Assembly (NCBI GenBank): GCA_004193555.1
Contig: RPGP01000040.1
Span: forward strand, 1,059,127-1,123,126
DNA from: Desulfobacteraceae bacterium Eth-SRB1
Lineage (GTDB): Bacteria > Desulfobacterota > Desulfobacteria > Desulfobacterales > ETH-SRB1
Length of the DNA stretch: 64,000 bases
Reading direction: 5' to 3'
The notes beneath the pieces were generated by a model, which saw only the letters and a list, made by a program, of their open reading frames with translations, did not search any database and was not told the DNA's origin. Position 1 is the stretch's first letter. Every line of letters begins with the position of its first letter. The translations under genes and the position numbers were made by a program. Shown here one piece after another: positions 57,070 to 64,000 of the stretch.

Positions 57070-57117
57070 AACCGGATGCTGGAAACTGGTTTCTGGATGG
57101 TGGAGAAAGCAGGAAAG

Positions 57118-59010
57118 ATGAGCGATAATTCTAAATATATGAAGGCATTTATCGCTGAGGCACAAGAGAACCTTCAGGATATGAACAGCGCCCTTTTGGA
57201 ATTAGAGAAGGATCCGGGCAGAAGGGAGTTCATAGATGAGATATTTCGCCATGCCCATACCATAAAAAGTGGCGCGGCCTCCATGGAGTATGAAGAAATA
57301 TCGACGCTCGCCCACGAGATGGAAAGCCTCATGGACAGGTTGCGAAGCCAGAACATAAAACCCGATTCTTCTGTTATAGATATACTATTTCAAACTTTTG
57401 ACCTCCTGGAGACGCTTGTAAGTGGTGTGGCAAAACAGGAAAAAAGAGAAATAGAGATAACCCCCCTGATAGACAAAGTTAAGACGATATCTCTTGCGGG
57501 GCCTCCTTTTAAGCCCGAGACAGCAGAAGAGGGGCAGGTGCCTGTAGAGCCGGAAAAAGGTACCCCGGAAAAAAAGAAATTTAACATTGAGATCAAGGTT
57601 AAATTGAAAGACGACTGTGTATTCAAATCGATCAGGGCCTTTATGGTGCTGAAAAGTCTGGGCAAAATCGGCGAAATAGTCAACACGACACCCGAAGTCA
57701 GAGACATAGAAGATGAGAAGTTTGATCAATTGTTCACGGTCTTTTTTGCAACCACTGAGAATGAAAAAAATATTAGGAAGGCCGTCGAAGCCGTGTCAGA
57801 GATAGACAGCGTGGATATTTTAACTGTTGGCAGGCTCGCAATAAAAGCTCCTTCCTTGACTACGACAGCCCAGAGCGTCCGGGTGGACATAGAACGACTT
57901 GACAAACTCATGAACCTGGTTGGGGAGTTGGTCATCGACAAGATCAAATTGATCCGGATCGGCTCGATTCATGAGATACCCGAACTAATAGAGACCATTA
58001 CCCATCTGGATCGATTGATCACTGATGTTCAGGATGAGGTGATGCAGGCAAGGCTCGTTCCAGTTGATATGATCTTTAACAGGTTCCCAAGAATGGTAAG
58101 AGACCTGGCCAGAGTGGAGAACAAGAAAGTTGACTTCATAGTAGAAGGGACAGAAATCGAGGTAGACAGGACCATACTGGATAAGATCAGCGATCCCCTG
58201 ATTCATTTGCTCAGGAATTCTGTTGACCATGGGATCGAATCTGCTGCGGAAAGAAAGAGCGCTGGAAAGCCTGAGACCGGTTCCATAAAACTGACAGCAA
58301 ATCGTAAAAAGGAGCACGTGATCATAGAAATTTCGGATGACGGAATGGGGATAGATGCTGACCGGATTCTTGACATGGCCATAAAGAAAGGTATTATAAC
58401 TCTGGAAGAAAGTATTAAGCTGAATGACAAAGAGAAACTGATGCTGATATGCGCTCCCGGCCTCTCTACTTGCAAAAAGGCTACGGATGTCTCCGGCAGG
58501 GGGGTTGGGATGGACGTGGTTAAGACAACAATAGAATCCATTGACGGCATGCTGGTCATAGATTCAGAGAAAGGCGCCGGGACCAAAACCGTTCTGAAAT
58601 TACCCCTGACCATGGCAATAGCACGGGGCCTGCTGGTTATGGTGGGGGAGGAAATTTTTATCGTTCCCCTGGCTGATGTGCAGGAGATAGTGAGTGTCAG
58701 AGCCGCTGATGTAAAAACAATTAAGGGGGAAGAGGCAATTTTCTTGAGAGAGGAAGTTGTTCCTCTTATACAATTAGACAGGACCATGGGGCTTGATCTA
58801 AAAGAAGAGTCAAAGTCGGAATTCAATGCCCTAATAGTGGAAGTTGGCGGAAAACCGGCGGGCTTGGTGGTCGATTCTCTGTTAGGACAGCAGGAAATCG
58901 TTATTAAGTCGTTGGATAGCTATCTAAAAGGAGTCAAGGGTTATGCCGGCGCTACTATCCTGGGAGATGGAAAGGTGGCCTTTATATTGGATGTGCCATC
59001 GTTCGTGTAA
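57118..59010 (+). CDS. cheA: chemotaxis histidine kinase CheA
   Basis: 630 residues from ATG 57118 (MSDNSKYMKAFIAEAQENLQ) with AGGAAAG before it; the frame opens at 57076 but there the coding would be repeat DNA. P1 with phospho-His47 (RHAHTIKSGAASM), a P2-like domain (about 165-260), dimerisation (VDIERLDKLMNLVGELVIDK), kinase domain (HLLRNSVDHGIESAAER, SDDGMGIDADRI, SGRGVGMDVVK) and CheW-like P5. All boxes intact. Confidence 0.96.
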   Translation: MSDNSKYMKAFIAEAQENLQDMNSALLELEKDPGRREFIDEIFRHAHTIKSGAASMEYEEISTLAHEMESLMDRLRSQNIKPDSSVIDILFQTFDLLETLVSGVAKQEKREIEITPLIDKVKTISLAGPPFKPETAEEGQVPVEPEKGTPEKKKFNIEIKVKLKDDCVFKSIRAFMVLKSLGKIGEIVNTTPEVRDIEDEKFDQLFTVFFATTENEKNIRKAVEAVSEIDSVDILTVGRLAIKAPSLTTTAQSVRVDIERLDKLMNLVGELVIDKIKLIRIGSIHEIPELIETITHLDRLITDVQDEVMQARLVPVDMIFNRFPRMVRDLARVENKKVDFIVEGTEIEVDRTILDKISDPLIHLLRNSVDHGIESAAERKSAGKPETGSIKLTANRKKEHVIIEISDDGMGIDADRILDMAIKKGIITLEESIKLNDKEKLMLICAPGLSTCKKATDVSGRGVGMDVVKTTIESIDGMLVIDSEKGAGTKTVLKLPLTMAIARGLLVMVGEEIFIVPLADVQEIVSVRAADVKTIKGEEAIFLREEVVPLIQLDRTMGLDLKEESKSEFNALIVEVGGKPAGLVVDSLLGQQEIVIKSLDSYLKGVKGYAGATILGDGKVAFILDVPSFV

Positions 59011-59141
59011 GGAAAAAAAATTGAAGCTTGGGAAAGGAAAGTTGAAATTTGGGCATGTATTGCGATTTTTATGTGTTATCCAGTTTCGAATTTAATGGCG
59101 CCATTTTGACTATGGATTTTTGACTGAAGGGAGGAACTACT

Positions 59142-59789
59142 ATGAATGATTTTGGCATATTGAGTGAAAAACAGATTGATGCCTTAAAGGAGGTAGGCAC
59201 TATTGGGGCCGGTCACGCTGCCAACGCTCTCTCACAATTGGTTGGTAGAAAGATTATGATATCTGTGCCGGAAGTGAAAGCGGTCTCCCTGAAGAAGGTG
59301 GTGAAACTGGTCGGGCCGCCGGAAAGCTTGGTGGCTGTGGTATATACGAACCTTATGGGTGATACCCGGGGAAGGTCCCTGTTGATATTTCCCAGGCAGA
59401 GCGTGTTTAACCTGGTGGATATATTAATGAAGCGGCCTGCCGGGCAGACTAAATTTTTAAAGGAAATCGATTGTTCAGCCATCAAAGAGGTAGGAAACAT
59501 CCTGGCAGGGGCTTTTTTGACCACGTTAGCCGACTTTTTGAATATAGCGTTGATACCCTCCGTGCCCCTGCTGGCCTATGACATGATCGGGGCAATCCTG
59601 GAAGCCCTGGCTATCGAATTCGGTAAGGATGCGGATTACATATTCTGTATCCAGACGGAATTTATGGACCCAACACTTGATATAGGAGGGAGCTTTATAT
59701 TGGTATTCGACCGTAAGTCCTTAAACGTTATAACTGAGAAGATTGATATGAAAATCAAGGAGATGACGATAAATAAGAAAAAAACCTGA
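59142..59789 (+). CDS. cheC: CheC-type CheY-P phosphatase
   Basis: 215 residues. First helix motif DALKEVGTIGAGHAANALSQ has Thr where the catalytic Asn is expected (E-x2-N). The second, SAIKEVGNILAGAFLTTLAD, is intact. One active site is therefore probably lost, as is seen in some CheC proteins. Dephosphorylates CheY-P and usually pairs with CheD. Preceded by 131 non-coding bases; GGGAGGA before the ATG. Confidence 0.93.
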   Translation: MNDFGILSEKQIDALKEVGTIGAGHAANALSQLVGRKIMISVPEVKAVSLKKVVKLVGPPESLVAVVYTNLMGDTRGRSLLIFPRQSVFNLVDILMKRPAGQTKFLKEIDCSAIKEVGNILAGAFLTTLADFLNIALIPSVPLLAYDMIGAILEALAIEFGKDADYIFCIQTEFMDPTLDIGGSFILVFDRKSLNVITEKIDMKIKEMTINKKKT

Positions 59790-59950
59790 TGCTGGATGCT
59801 TCCGATACAGCGAAAAAAATCCTAATAGTAGATGACCAGGAAGAGATTAGAAGACTGGTGGAGATGGCTCTCAGGGTTGAGGATTATCATATTTTTCAGG
59901 CTGAAAGCGGGGAAGAGGTCTTTAAGGAGCATTTTTATGGAGAAAAATGA
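59789..59950 (+). pseudogene. truncated receiver domain
   Basis: ATG overlaps the cheC stop by one base (TGATG). 53 residues: KKILIVDDQEEIRRLVEMAL, then EDYHIFQAESGEEVFKEHF, then stop. It contains beta1 with the acidic pair and alpha1 but no phospho-acceptor Asp or Lys. The next gene (HD-GYP) starts inside its end in another frame. It looks like the front of a REC-HD-GYP regulator with the middle deleted. Confidence 0.75.
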
Positions 59951-60812
59951 TTTATTTGCCGGTTATTCATATGCCGATCAACTGAAAAAATATTCGCATG
60001 ATCTTGTTATGGCTTACAAAGCTGAAAAAGAAAAACAGAAAGATTTGCAAATTGCCAGGAAGCAACTTTTGAAATATGCTGATGATTTGAACAAGACGGT
60101 CTCAGCTTTGAACGCTGTTAACCAGGAACTACGGGAAGCTTACATTGACACCGTTAACCGGCTTGTAATAGCTGCTGAGTATAAAGATGAAGACACGGGC
60201 TCCCATATCGTTCGCATTAGTCGATACAGCGCCCTGTTAGCCGAAAAACTTGGGTTGCCGGCCAGGAAGGTCCAGGATATTCTCTATGCTGCTCCCATGC
60301 ACGATGTGGGAAAAATTGGAATTCCCGATAATATTCTGATGAAACCCGGCAAATTAACAAAAGAAGAATTCGATTTCATGAAGACCCATACCACTATAGG
60401 AGCAAAAATCCTGGCGAATTCTAAATCGGCAATATTACAGGTTGCAACGCAGATAGCCCTCTCTCACCATGAAAAATGGAACGGCAAGGGATATCCCCAG
60501 GGCCTTTCCGGGGATGTCATTCCTCTGGCAGCCAGAATTGTCGGCCTGGTGGACACTTTTGATGCGCTTACGTCTAAACGTCCTTACAAAGAGTCCTATC
60601 CTGTGGAAGTTGCCCTTGAAATTATCAGGAAAGAGCGAGGCCGGCATTTTGATCCTGATATGACAGATGTATTTTTGGAAAATATAGATGAGATTTTGAA
60701 AATAAAATCAGAAATAGATTCTGCTGAGGATGTTGCGCAGTCCGATTTTGTGTTGAGCGAAAGAGATCAGTCTGAAAGAAAATATTCAGACAGGATAACC
60801 CTGGGGCGGTGA
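59937..60812 (+). CDS. HD-GYP domain protein (c-di-GMP phosphodiesterase)
   Basis: 291 residues from ATG 59937 (MEKNDLFAGYSYADQLKKY), AAGGAG nine bases upstream. A coiled coil (30-85) leads into HD-GYP: DTGSHIVRISRYSALLAEKL, MHDVGKIGIPDNIL, SHHEKWNGKGYPQGLSG, DTFDALTSKRPYK. Active-site residues complete. It has no receiver of its own; the receiver fragment just upstream suggests recent loss. The hydrophilic tail (about 265-291) is Ser/Glu/Asp rich. Confidence 0.93.
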   Translation: MEKNDLFAGYSYADQLKKYSHDLVMAYKAEKEKQKDLQIARKQLLKYADDLNKTVSALNAVNQELREAYIDTVNRLVIAAEYKDEDTGSHIVRISRYSALLAEKLGLPARKVQDILYAAPMHDVGKIGIPDNILMKPGKLTKEEFDFMKTHTTIGAKILANSKSAILQVATQIALSHHEKWNGKGYPQGLSGDVIPLAARIVGLVDTFDALTSKRPYKESYPVEVALEIIRKERGRHFDPDMTDVFLENIDEILKIKSEIDSAEDVAQSDFVLSERDQSERKYSDRITLGR

Positions 60813-60967
60813 AAATCATGCTTTCTATTGTACTATTTTCTTTGCAATGCGATTTGGCTTTTTGTTCCTAAAAATTGCGGATTTTGAATTTAAGGAATTC
60901 TATCAATCCAGCGGCACAGCCTCGGGCATTGAGATGGAGTCGCGGGGCATATGCTGAGGAGGCCATT

Positions 60968-63900
60968 ATGAAAAATATTTCAATGAACGACCTGACATTT
61001 GACCCGCAATGGCAATACGAGAATCCGCAAACCAAAGTGGCCTACCGCAACGGAATCATTGCCGGGTCCCTGTTCTTTTCTTCTATGAGCGGAAACATCA
61101 CCATTGAGGATGCCGGATCCGTTGTTGAGGTTCTGGAAAGGGTATTTGCCAAAGGCAGGTTTGATAATACTGCCTATGTGCGCATTGCCGATTATAGCGG
61201 CATTATACGGGGATCGTTCATGGCGCGGCAAAAGTATGCGCGTACGCTCCAGCGTATCAACAGAGAGCATAACTGCAGGCCTTCTGTTACCTATATATGC
61301 GGTGCAAATGCTATAACTCGGGCAACACTGCTGTTTGCGCAAAAAATAATGCAAGTGAATTTTATATTTGTTTCCACTGTTGACGAGGCGTTTGAGCTGG
61401 CCAATACTTCTCGGCCCGCTCATGATGACGATATAGAATTGTCGCGTGAGGCTGACAAGAGCGTGGCTGTTTCGCAGAAAGACATAGATGCACTGGTGCA
61501 ATTGACCGGATCTGCTGTTTGGGATGAATCACCTGATAACAGCGCTGTCATAGATGCCGGCAGCCCCCTCAATACTCTTTATCAGGCGTTGCAGGAAGCC
61601 AGCTGTGATATGCGCGAGTTGATACAGAGGGAAAGAGAGGAGATTGCCGAGCGCAAGCGGGCAGAAGAAGCAGCCGGGACGGAGAACGCCAAGCTTTCCG
61701 CTATGATTTCCGGCATGGACGAAGGAGTGGTCTTTGCGGATGCCGATGACAGGATCGTGGAGGTCAACAACTACTTCTGTAACTTTGTGGGCAGAGATCG
61801 GGAAGCTATTGCAGGGAAGAATATCGAGGAATTCCACTCAGGCGCTGTGCTTGAAAAAGTTCGAAAACATATCTCCTCTTTCCGCAAGAGCCCAGGTTCG
61901 GACCCCGTTGTCATACAAAGGTCATTGGGAAAGTCAGAAGTCATCTTCCGCATTCAGCCCATCTATTTGGATGGCCGGTATGTTGGGATTCTCCTGAACG
62001 TCGTTGACGTGACCGAACTTGTCATGACACGCCGTGAAGCTGAGGATGCCAGCCGCGCCAAAAGTGAATTTTTGGCCAACATGAGTCACGAGATCCGCAC
62101 ACCCATGAACGGAATAATCGGCATGACAAACCTGGCCTTAGACACCGATTTGACCAGACAGCAGCAGGAATACCTGAAAATGGTGAAAATCTCAGCAGAC
62201 TCCCTGCTTTCAATTATAAATGACATTCTGGATTTTTCCAAGATCGAAGCGCATAAGATGGAGCTGGAAGAGATCCAGTTTAACCTGCGCAACACCGTGG
62301 GAAATGCCGCTGATATGTTGGCGGTTAATGCGCACGAAAAGGCATTGGACTTTATGTTCCATATCAAATCCGACGTGCCCACAGCGCTCACGGGAGACCC
62401 TACCAGACTTCGCCAGATTATTGTAAATCTAACTGGAAATGCCATCAAGTTCACTGAAGAAGGGGAGGTGGTCATCCTGGTAGCAATGGAAAAGAAAGAA
62501 GAGTCTTCGGCGCTTTTACATTTCATGGTATCGGATACGGGCACGGGCATTCCCGCTGACAAGATAGATACAATTTTTGAAAGCTTTACCCAGGCAGATG
62601 GATCAACTACCCGGAAATACGGGGGCACAGGACTGGGCATGGCCATCTCTAAACAGTTTGTGGAGATGATGGGAGGGCGCATTTGGGTAGAAAGCCCGTC
62701 ACATTTTGGATTGGGGGATGCGGAAAACCAAAATCCAAAATCCAAAATCGGAGGTCCCGGCAGCACATTTCACTTTACCGTTCGTTTCGGGTTGAGTCCG
62801 GCAAAGGCAGGAGAAGCGGTCGTGTTGAGCCGGCCTGATCTTTCAGGAAAGCGGATTCTCATCGTGGACGACAATGCCACAAACCGTTTTGTCTTTCAGG
62901 AAATGACCTCTTTATGGGGATTGTTGCCGGAAGAAGCGGAAGACGGGTATCAGGCCCTTGCCATGATTGATCGGGCATATGACTCCGGCGAATCTTACAA
63001 GCTTGTCCTTCTGGACTTACAGATGCCAGGACTGGACGGATTTGCTGTGGCAAGGAGAATAAAAGAAATGTCTTTCGGGAAGAATATACCTATAATACTG
63101 CTGACCTCTTTGGGGCAGAGAGGGGATGTAGCGCACTGCAGGGAGGTGGGAATATCGGGGTATTTGCATAAACCGGTCAAGCAGTCGGAGCTTTTGGATG
63201 CCATCATGATGGCCATGGGCAGCCCTGAAAAAGAAGAGACTCCTGTTATTACCCGCCATACGATTCAGGAGGCTCGAATGAGACTCAACATTCTGTTGGC
63301 CGAGGACAACCCGATTAATCAGCGGCTTGCGCAGGAGCTTTTAGAGACAAGGGGGCACAGGGTTGTTTTGACTTCAAACGGAAAGGAGGCTGTGGATGCT
63401 TTTGAGAAAGAACGGTTTGACCTGATCCTGATGGATGTGCAGATGCCTGAGATGGACGGATTCGAAGCCACGCGACAAATCCGCAATCTGCAATCTGCAA
63501 TCCAAATTCCAAATTCCAGATTCCAAAAAGTTCCTATTGTGGCGATGACTGCTCATGCCATGAAGGGAGACAGGGAGAAGTGTCTTGCGGCCGGGATGGA
63601 TGATTATGTGCCAAAGCCGATAAATGCGGAAGATCTTTTTGGTGTTATCGAAAAATTGACTCATGGACTGCAGGATAAGAAAGAGCCTTCTATTCCCAAA
63701 AAGATGGATGAGACAGTATCTGAAGATGTTTTTGACCTGTCAAAGGCTCTTGAGGTTGTTGTTGGAAAAAAGGAACTTTTTTATGAGATAGCAGATATGT
63801 TTTTAGAGAATCTGCCCGAAAATATTGCCGATATTAAAGAGAAAATTGCGGCAGGTGATATGCAGGGCCTGGAGAAGGCTGCCCACAGCCTGAAGGGTTC

Positions 63901-64000
63901 TGTAGGCAATTTTGGCGCAGAGCTGGCATATAAGGCAGCGTATCGTATGGAGAAGGTAGGGAGTGACGGAAAACACGCTGAAGCCGGGGAGGCGATGCAG
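60968..64000 (+). CDS. hybrid sensor histidine kinase (PAS-HisKA-HATPase-REC-REC-HPt), 3' end outside window
   Basis: 1011 codons visible from ATG 60968 (GAGGAGG upstream). Residues 1-215 form a domain I cannot name ([40 protein letters not shown]). Then a coiled coil, PAS (about 240-350), HisKA ([17 protein letters not shown], His near 374), HATPase ([40 protein letters not shown]), REC1 ([13 protein letters not shown]), REC2 ([13 protein letters not shown]) and HPt ([13 protein letters not shown]). Two in-frame repeat runs are present: AAAATCC near 62725-62749 in the ATP-lid loop, and CAATCTG/AAATTCC at 63481-63527 in REC2. Cytoplasmic phosphorelay protein. Confidence 0.93.
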   Translation, partial: MKNISMNDLTFDPQWQYENPQTKVAYRNGIIAGSLFFSSMSGNITIEDAGSVVEVLERVFAKGRFDNTAYVRIADYSGIIRGSFMARQKYARTLQRINREHNCRPSVTYICGANAITRATLLFAQKIMQVNFIFVSTVDEAFELANTSRPAHDDDIELSREADKSVAVSQKDIDALVQLTGSAVWDESPDNSAVIDAGSPLNTLYQALQEASCDMRELIQREREEIAERKRAEEAAGTENAKLSAMISGMDEGVVFADADDRIVEVNNYFCNFVGRDREAIAGKNIEEFHSGAVLEKVRKHISSFRKSPGSDPVVIQRSLGKSEVIFRIQPIYLDGRYVGILLNVVDVTELVMTRREAEDASRAKSEFLANMSHEIRTPMNGIIGMTNLALDTDLTRQQQEYLKMVKISADSLLSIINDILDFSKIEAHKMELEEIQFNLRNTVGNAADMLAVNAHEKALDFMFHIKSDVPTALTGDPTRLRQIIVNLTGNAIKFTEEGEVVILVAMEKKEESSALLHFMVSDTGTGIPADKIDTIFESFTQADGSTTRKYGGTGLGMAISKQFVEMMGGRIWVESPSHFGLGDAENQNPKSKIGGPGSTFHFTVRFGLSPAKAGEAVVLSRPDLSGKRILIVDDNATNRFVFQEMTSLWGLLPEEAEDGYQALAMIDRAYDSGESYKLVLLDLQMPGLDGFAVARRIKEMSFGKNIPIILLTSLGQRGDVAHCREVGISGYLHKPVKQSELLDAIMMAMGSPEKEETPVITRHTIQEARMRLNILLAEDNPINQRLAQELLETRGHRVVLTSNGKEAVDAFEKERFDLILMDVQMPEMDGFEATRQIRNLQSAIQIPNSRFQKVPIVAMTAHAMKGDREKCLAAGMDDYVPKPINAEDLFGVIEKLTHGLQDKKEPSIPKKMDETVSEDVFDLSKALEVVVGKKELFYEIADMFLENLPENIADIKEKIAAGDMQGLEKAAHSLKGSVGNFGAELAYKAAYRMEKVGSDGKHAEAGEAMQ

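Noticed and set aside
59041-59060. TGGGCATGTATTGCG as a sigma-54 promoter for cheC
   Set aside because: GG and GC do not have the required 10-base separation.

Overview
The window reads as chromosomal DNA from a Gram-negative member of the Desulfobacterota (former Deltaproteobacteria), most likely Desulfobacterales. The basis is the gene content and order (rho-rpmE-prfA-prmC; rpsB-tsf-pyrH-frr-uppS-cdsA-dxr-rseP; a PurS-PurL fusion; FmdB, DUF1015 and YkgJ proteins), the PAS kinases that open with [14 protein letters not shown], and intergenic DNA full of degenerate 7-9 bp repeats. The assignment is an inference from gene families, not a database match.

Layout. 1-2.6 kb (minus): a B12-binding radical SAM gene followed one base later by a protein with SPASM-like cysteines and TPR repeats that runs off the left edge. 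2.9-5.6 kb (minus): aconitase. 6.5-10.2 kb: rho, L31, RF1 and its methyltransferase. 10.3-18.1 kb: ribosomal protein S2, EF-Ts, UMP kinase, ribosome recycling factor, then the undecaprenyl, CDP-diacylglycerol and MEP-pathway enzymes and the RseP protease. 18.1-22.0 kb: PurSL and PurQ. 22.3-25.1 kb: four minor type IV pilin genes. 25.1-33.0 kb (mostly minus): a small secreted protein, a LysM protein, groEL/groES, an FmdB zinc ribbon, an HExxH protein and hflK/hflC, with a 32-codon COX24-like gene on the plus strand. 33.3-36.6 kb: DUF721, an N6-methyltransferase, DUF1015 and two tRNA-Ser genes. 36.8-40.9 kb: dnaX-ebfC-recR, a YkgJ-type protein, murI and a small unknown. 40.9-46.7 kb: AAA_14/DUF4143 ATPases, a histidine kinase and several gene fragments. 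46.7-64 kb: a signalling block.

The signalling block contains a two-component pair (kinase plus NtrC-type sigma-54 activator). It is followed by a sigma-54-type promoter and then REC-GAF-HD-GYP, cheR, mcp, cheW, cheD, cheY, cheB, cheA, cheC and a second HD-GYP gene, and finally a large hybrid kinase cut by the right edge. This is a complete chemosensory pathway (receptor, adaptor, kinase, methylation, deamidation and phosphatase arms) tied to cyclic-di-GMP turnover, with its probable transcriptional switch encoded next to it. No flagellar gene is visible, so its output is unknown.

The most unusual features are: (1) a family of intergenic elements made of degenerate 7-9 bp repeats, often arranged as inverted arms around a core, some of which have entered coding sequence in frame (prmC, the hybrid kinase twice, probably cdsA); (2) a 297-bp MITE-like element with long terminal inverted repeats and a probable 5-bp target duplication, with a second, truncated copy before rho; (3) the radical SAM / SPASM-TPR pair; (4) the apparently self-contained sigma-54 circuit in front of the che operon; (5) a zone of gene fragments around the DUF4143 ATPases and kinases. 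No CRISPR array, rRNA, prophage or intact transposase was seen.
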